Shown: piece after piece, positions 6,515-8,589 of the stretch | How the letters are laid out: the number at the start of each line of letters is the position of its first letter | How positions within the stretch are numbered: position 1 is the first letter of the stretch | Program-made: the position numbers and the translations under genes | Notes under the pieces: generated by a model | Seen by the model: the letters and a program-made list of their open reading frames with translations, nothing else | Databases searched by the model: none | What the model was told of the DNA's origin: nothing | Assembly (NCBI GenBank): GCA_051876105.1 | Contig: JBJEHN010000036.1 | Location: 1-8,589, forward strand | Reading direction: 5' to 3' | Source of the DNA: W2P13-069 sp051876105 | GTDB taxonomy: Bacteria; Actinomycetota; Coriobacteriia; Coriobacteriales; QAMH01 | Length of the DNA stretch: 8,589 nucleotides

Positions 6515-6556
6515 GCTGGAGAGCGCACCCCCCTATCCCTCCGAGCGCTCTCCAGC
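6515..6556 (+). repeat. Perfect 12-bp inverted repeat
   Basis: GCTGGAGAGCGC (6515-6526) and GCGCTCTCCAGC (6545-6556) are perfectly complementary around an 18-base pyrimidine-rich loop. It is the third strong hairpin in the same gap, ending 113 bases before the NCS1 start. No U-run follows directly, although CCTTTCCC begins three bases later. Confidence 0.55.
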
Positions 6557-6558
6557 CT

Positions 6559-6600
6559 CCTTTCCCGAGGAACCCCTACCGAAGGGCTCTTCAGGGAAGG
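6559..6600 (+). promoter_or_regulatory. Imperfect structured leader segment before the NCS1 gene
   Basis: CCTTTCCC (6559-6566) can pair with GGGAAGG (6594-6600) with one unpaired T, and inside it CCCT (6574-6577) pairs with AGGG (6583-6586) around a 5-base loop. Nested stems in a 5' leader can form ligand-binding RNA, but I do not recognise any known riboswitch class here. Confidence 0.2.
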
Positions 6601-6653
6601 AAATGGGCGGACAGACCCCGGCGCAGCCGCAAGGACGCCTTGACACGATCCTC

Positions 6654-6663
6654 AGGGAGGGAG
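6654..6663 (+). promoter_or_regulatory. Ribosome binding site that decides the NCS1 start
   Basis: AGGGAGGGAG followed by the 6-base spacer ATCAAC leads to the ATG at 6670. It favours that start over the in-frame TTG at 6640 and over later ATGs at 6700 and 6721, which lack comparable upstream sites. Confidence 0.8.
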
Positions 6664-6669
6664 ATCAAC

Positions 6670-8166
6670 ATGGGTAACATCAGCAAGGAACAGGGTGCAA
6701 TGGGCAAGGAGCCGGAGACGATGAAGGCCTCCACCCATGACCAACCGCCTGCCAAGGGTGGCGATGGCAAAAAGGGGTCTGTCACCGAGCAGGTCTCGCT
6801 GTTCGAGCGCGTGCCAGACAACAAGCGGCTTGCTTGGCCCGACATCGCCGCGATCCTCTCGGGCGTTGTCTCGAGCCTCTCCAAGCTCATGGGCGGTGGC
6901 ATCGTCGCTTTCTACGCAGGCTGCCAGCTCGGCGGCCTGGCCGTGGCCATCACCTTCGCTCTCTCGTTTGTCCTCACCTACCTCGTGGGCAAGATCTGCT
7001 TTCGCGAGGGCCTGCCCAACAACGTGGTGAGCCGTTTCTACATCTTTGGCAAGAACGGCTCCGCAGCGGGCTCGCTCATCTGGATCTTCGTGCTCGTGGG
7101 CGTGCTAGCAGTGGGCACGGTTCAGCTGGGCAACGCGATACTATTCGCCACCGGCTGGACGAGCGAGGCCGCGCGCTGGACCCTGTTCATCGGCATCTCG
7201 TGCGTGTGGGTCTTCATGGCGCTCTTCGGGACCAAGATCATCGCCCGCATGAACGCCGTGTTCGTGGTGGCGCTGTTCTGCGTCATGGGCTACGTGGTCT
7301 ACCTCATCGCCGCCAACGGCCAGATGGTCGACGCCGTCACCCACGGTATCCTCATTCCCGGCGTCGGCGCTGGCGAGGGCTTTGCGTACTCGGTCAACTA
7401 CGCCATCATGACCAGCGGCCTGCTGGCGCTGTTCGCAGCGGATTTCACGCGCTTTGCCCGCAAGGAGCGCGACCTCGTGCCCATCGCCGGCGTGGGCAGC
7501 CTCTTCGCCATCATCACCTACATCTTCGGCGCGCTCATCACCTTCTATGGCTTCTCCAAGAGCGTCGAGTACTTCTCAGCCATGGGCTATGACGCTGCCG
7601 GTGCTGCGCATGCGGCGATAACCAACCCAGGCGTGTCGCTGGTGCTTGCCGCCGGCGGAATCGGCCTCGCGATCATCTGCCTTTCGCAGATGAAGGTCGA
7701 GACCTCGAACTCCATCGGCGGAGCCAACGCCGTCTCCAACCTCATCAACAGCCTCACCGGGCACAAGGTGCCTTGGATTGTCGCTGTGATCACCGCCAAC
7801 GCCATTGGCCTGGCCTTCATCCTGGGAGGCATCCTCGACCAGGTCAACGCCTTCATGAGCTACGGCTCCATCCTCACTACGTCCTGGTGCATGCTGCTTA
7901 TCACGGACTACTACATCGTGCGCGGCAAGATGGACATCGGCCGCCAGGGCATCGATGTGGACGCCCCCGAGCAGAACGTCAACTGGCGCGGCGTGGGTGT
8001 GCTGGCCGTTGTTACCGTGATCGGCAGCGCGCTGTACGCGACCAAGATTGTCGCAGTGCCCTTCCTGGTGGTGGCGCCCCTCACCATGGCACTCTACATC
8101 GCCGTGAGCTGGGCCTGGCGCGACAAGGTGCGTGCCGAGGAAGCATCGCGTCTGGGGGCCGAATAA
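6670..8166 (+). CDS. NCS1-family permease (cytosine permease-like transporter)
   Basis: This 498-residue membrane protein belongs to the nucleobase:cation symporter-1 family, which imports cytosine, purines, hydantoins, thiamine and similar compounds. About 57 hydrophilic, charged residues precede the first membrane segment, which begins near DIAAILSGVV (58-67); this tail is longer than that of E. coli CodB. About twelve hydrophobic segments follow. AADFTRFARKERD (256-268) matches the ADFxRFxR loop of CodB, SQMKVETSNS (339-348) corresponds by position to the CodB segment containing TTNDN, and a late VNWRGV matches the CodB VNW before the last helices. The segment carrying substrate contacts in CodB differs here, so cytosine should not be assumed. 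The gene follows the GntP permease but after a 378-bp structured gap, so it is probably expressed separately or through a controlled leader. It ends just before two hairpins. Confidence 0.88.
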   Translation: MGNISKEQGAMGKEPETMKASTHDQPPAKGGDGKKGSVTEQVSLFERVPDNKRLAWPDIAAILSGVVSSLSKLMGGGIVAFYAGCQLGGLAVAITFALSFVLTYLVGKICFREGLPNNVVSRFYIFGKNGSAAGSLIWIFVLVGVLAVGTVQLGNAILFATGWTSEAARWTLFIGISCVWVFMALFGTKIIARMNAVFVVALFCVMGYVVYLIAANGQMVDAVTHGILIPGVGAGEGFAYSVNYAIMTSGLLALFAADFTRFARKERDLVPIAGVGSLFAIITYIFGALITFYGFSKSVEYFSAMGYDAAGAAHAAITNPGVSLVLAAGGIGLAIICLSQMKVETSNSIGGANAVSNLINSLTGHKVPWIVAVITANAIGLAFILGGILDQVNAFMSYGSILTTSWCMLLITDYYIVRGKMDIGRQGIDVDAPEQNVNWRGVGVLAVVTVIGSALYATKIVAVPFLVVAPLTMALYIAVSWAWRDKVRAEEASRLGAE

Positions 8167-8171
8167 GAGAG

Positions 8172-8207
8172 GCTTTCTCACCGCACCCTCTGTCACGATG
8201 AGAAAGC
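8172..8207 (+). terminator. Hairpin directly after the NCS1 gene
   Basis: GCTTTCTCA (8172-8180) and TGAGAAAGC (8199-8207) form a perfect 9-bp stem around an 18-base loop, five bases after the stop codon. There is no U-run after it. The large loop makes it weaker than the hairpin 90 bp downstream; it may protect the mRNA end or act as the first of two termination points. Confidence 0.45.
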
Positions 8208-8263
8208 ACTCTGGTCTGATAGGGACGGACGGCGGCTGCGAGCGCTGCCCCCCAATTGTGTTA

Positions 8264-8295
8264 GACAAAGGCAGCCAGGCCGGGCTGCCTTTGTC
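8264..8295. terminator. Bidirectional intrinsic terminator between convergent genes
   Basis: GACAAAGGCAGCC (8264-8276) and GGCTGCCTTTGTC (8283-8295) form a perfect 13-bp stem with a 6-base loop, G-C rich in the middle with AAAGG/CCTTT near the base. On the plus strand it is followed by GTTTAG, a poor U-tract. It lies about 100 bp after the NCS1 stop on one strand and 15 bp after the micropeptide stop on the other, so it probably serves both convergent transcripts. Confidence 0.8.
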
Positions 8296-8310
8296 GTTTA
8301 GTAATCGGTG

Positions 8311-8370
8311 TTACTTACACGCGAGCACCAAGACGGCAATCGCGAGGATCAAGATAACCTTCATCTTCAT
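8311..8370 (-). CDS. Hydrophobic 19-residue micropeptide, function unknown
   Basis: On the minus strand MKMKVILILAIAVLVLACK is encoded from ATG (8368-8370) to TAA (8311-8313). GGAGGT at 8377-8382 lies 6 bases upstream, an almost ideal Shine-Dalgarno site. Two lysines precede an uninterrupted hydrophobic run of 14 residues, ending in Cys-Lys. This is the shape of a single membrane-spanning peptide or of a lipoprotein signal sequence whose lipobox-like VLAC sits at the very end, so that processing would leave only Cys-Lys. A TAGAAT -10 element lies upstream and a strong hairpin terminator begins 15 bases downstream, so a complete short transcription unit can be drawn. I do not recognise the peptide; possible roles include type I toxin, membrane-complex accessory peptide, signal peptide precursor, or a broken lipoprotein gene. 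The frame is open further upstream, but that part reads as proline- and glycine-rich noise. Confidence 0.55.
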   Translation of the reverse strand: MKMKVILILAIAVLVLACK

Positions 8371-8376
8371 GCGACC

Positions 8377-8382
8377 ACCTCC
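8377..8382 (-). promoter_or_regulatory. Shine-Dalgarno site of the micropeptide
   Basis: On the minus strand GGAGGT with spacer GGTCGC precedes the ATG at 8368-8370. A second ATG two codons later (8362-8364) would be 12 bases away and less well placed. This site is the main reason to believe the tiny frame is translated. Confidence 0.6.
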
Positions 8383-8437
8383 AATCCCGAGACGGGGCGG
8401 AGGAATCAAAGGCGAGGCCTGGAGACCTGCGCCGATG

Positions 8438-8468
8438 ATTCTAGCAAACCCAGCCCCCAAACCTCCAA
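8438..8468 (-). promoter_or_regulatory. Candidate promoter of the micropeptide unit
   Basis: On the minus strand TGCTAGAAT (8438-8446) gives an extended -10: TG, one base, then TAGAAT, five of six matches to TATAAT. TTGGAG (8463-8468) is a partial -35 match, 19 bases from the -10. Transcription would start near 8431, giving a leader of about 60 bases. Confidence 0.4.
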
Positions 8469-8589
8469 AACCCGAGGGAGACCAGGCTCTGATACGAGGG
8501 GCTCGCACATTGCCAGCCGGCGACGCCCTTGCAGGCGGTGTCAGGCAGCCGCATGATCAGCCGCTTGCTGCTGGCTCGCGGCGTCGAGG

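Larger units (their letters stand above)
6292..6669 (+). other. 378-bp structured non-coding region upstream of the NCS1 gene
   Basis: No gene is supported here: open frames are low-complexity and lack ribosome binding sites. The region instead holds at least three perfect inverted repeats of 11, 17 and 12 bp, an alternative 10-bp pairing that competes with the 17-bp one, and a further imperfect structure at 6559-6600. The last roughly 70 bases before the NCS1 start include a TTGACA at 6640-6645, too close to the start codon to be a useful -35. The density of structure suggests termination of the upstream transcript plus a regulated leader for the downstream gene. Confidence 0.6.

Noticed and set aside
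6640..6669. TTG start and TTGACA -35 box before the NCS1 gene
   Set aside because: The TTG has no Shine-Dalgarno site. TTGACA (6640-6645) would place the -10 next to the ATG at 6670, and no -10-like hexamer is found at 16-18 bases.
5409..6677. A 422-codon plus-strand frame overlapping the GntP gene and the following gap
   Set aside because: It is Arg/His/Pro-rich, out of frame with a convincing membrane protein, and runs through strong hairpins in the gap.
8541..8588. Possible C-terminal end of a minus-strand gene (LDAASQQQADHAAA then TGA)
   Set aside because: Only 15 codons are visible with mixed third positions, and other frames are equally open, so it cannot be supported without sequence to the right.

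Overview
This is a GC-rich bacterial window with strongly GC-biased third codon positions and purine-rich AGGAGG-type ribosome binding sites. A molybdenum-enzyme gene pair, a divergent LysR regulator and dedicated permeases together suggest an anaerobic high-GC Gram-positive bacterium, possibly a gut Coriobacteriia/Eggerthellaceae relative, where DMSO-reductase-family paralogs are abundant. This placement is an inference from style and gene content; no phylogenetic marker gene is present.

Layout. Positions 1-56 may hold the last 17 codons of a plus-strand gene. A LysR-type regulator lies on the minus strand (95-1039). A roughly 380-bp divergent control region (1040-1421) contains several short palindromes. 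It is followed on the plus strand by a DmsA-like bis-MGD molybdopterin oxidoreductase (1422-4013) and a DmsB-like four-cluster [4Fe-4S] subunit (4017-4760), three bases apart. After a 193-bp purine-rich gap with a hairpin comes a GntP-family permease (4954-6291). A 378-bp non-coding stretch with a series of strong hairpins leads to an NCS1 (cytosine permease-like) transporter (6670-8166). Two hairpins follow; the second is a perfect 13-bp stem that probably terminates transcription from both sides. On the minus strand just beyond it is a 19-residue hydrophobic micropeptide gene (8311-8370) with its own ribosome binding site and a plausible promoter. The rest, to 8589, shows no gene I can support.

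How the genes may work together. The oxidoreductase pair has the cofactor-binding hallmarks of the DMSO reductase family, but neither subunit has a Tat signal and no membrane anchor (DmsC/NrfD type) is encoded here. The simplest reading is a soluble cytoplasmic two-subunit reductase, hydroxylase or dehydroxylase acting on an imported organic compound. The GntP permease (family substrates: sugar acids and hydroxy acids) and the NCS1 permease (family substrates: nucleobases, hydantoins and related heterocycles) are candidate importers, and the LysR protein is the likely substrate-responsive switch. The actual substrate cannot be read from the sequence. The most interesting points are the cytoplasmic anchorless architecture, the altered FS0 cysteine region of the catalytic subunit, mutually exclusive hairpins upstream of the NCS1 gene, and the unlisted micropeptide unit.
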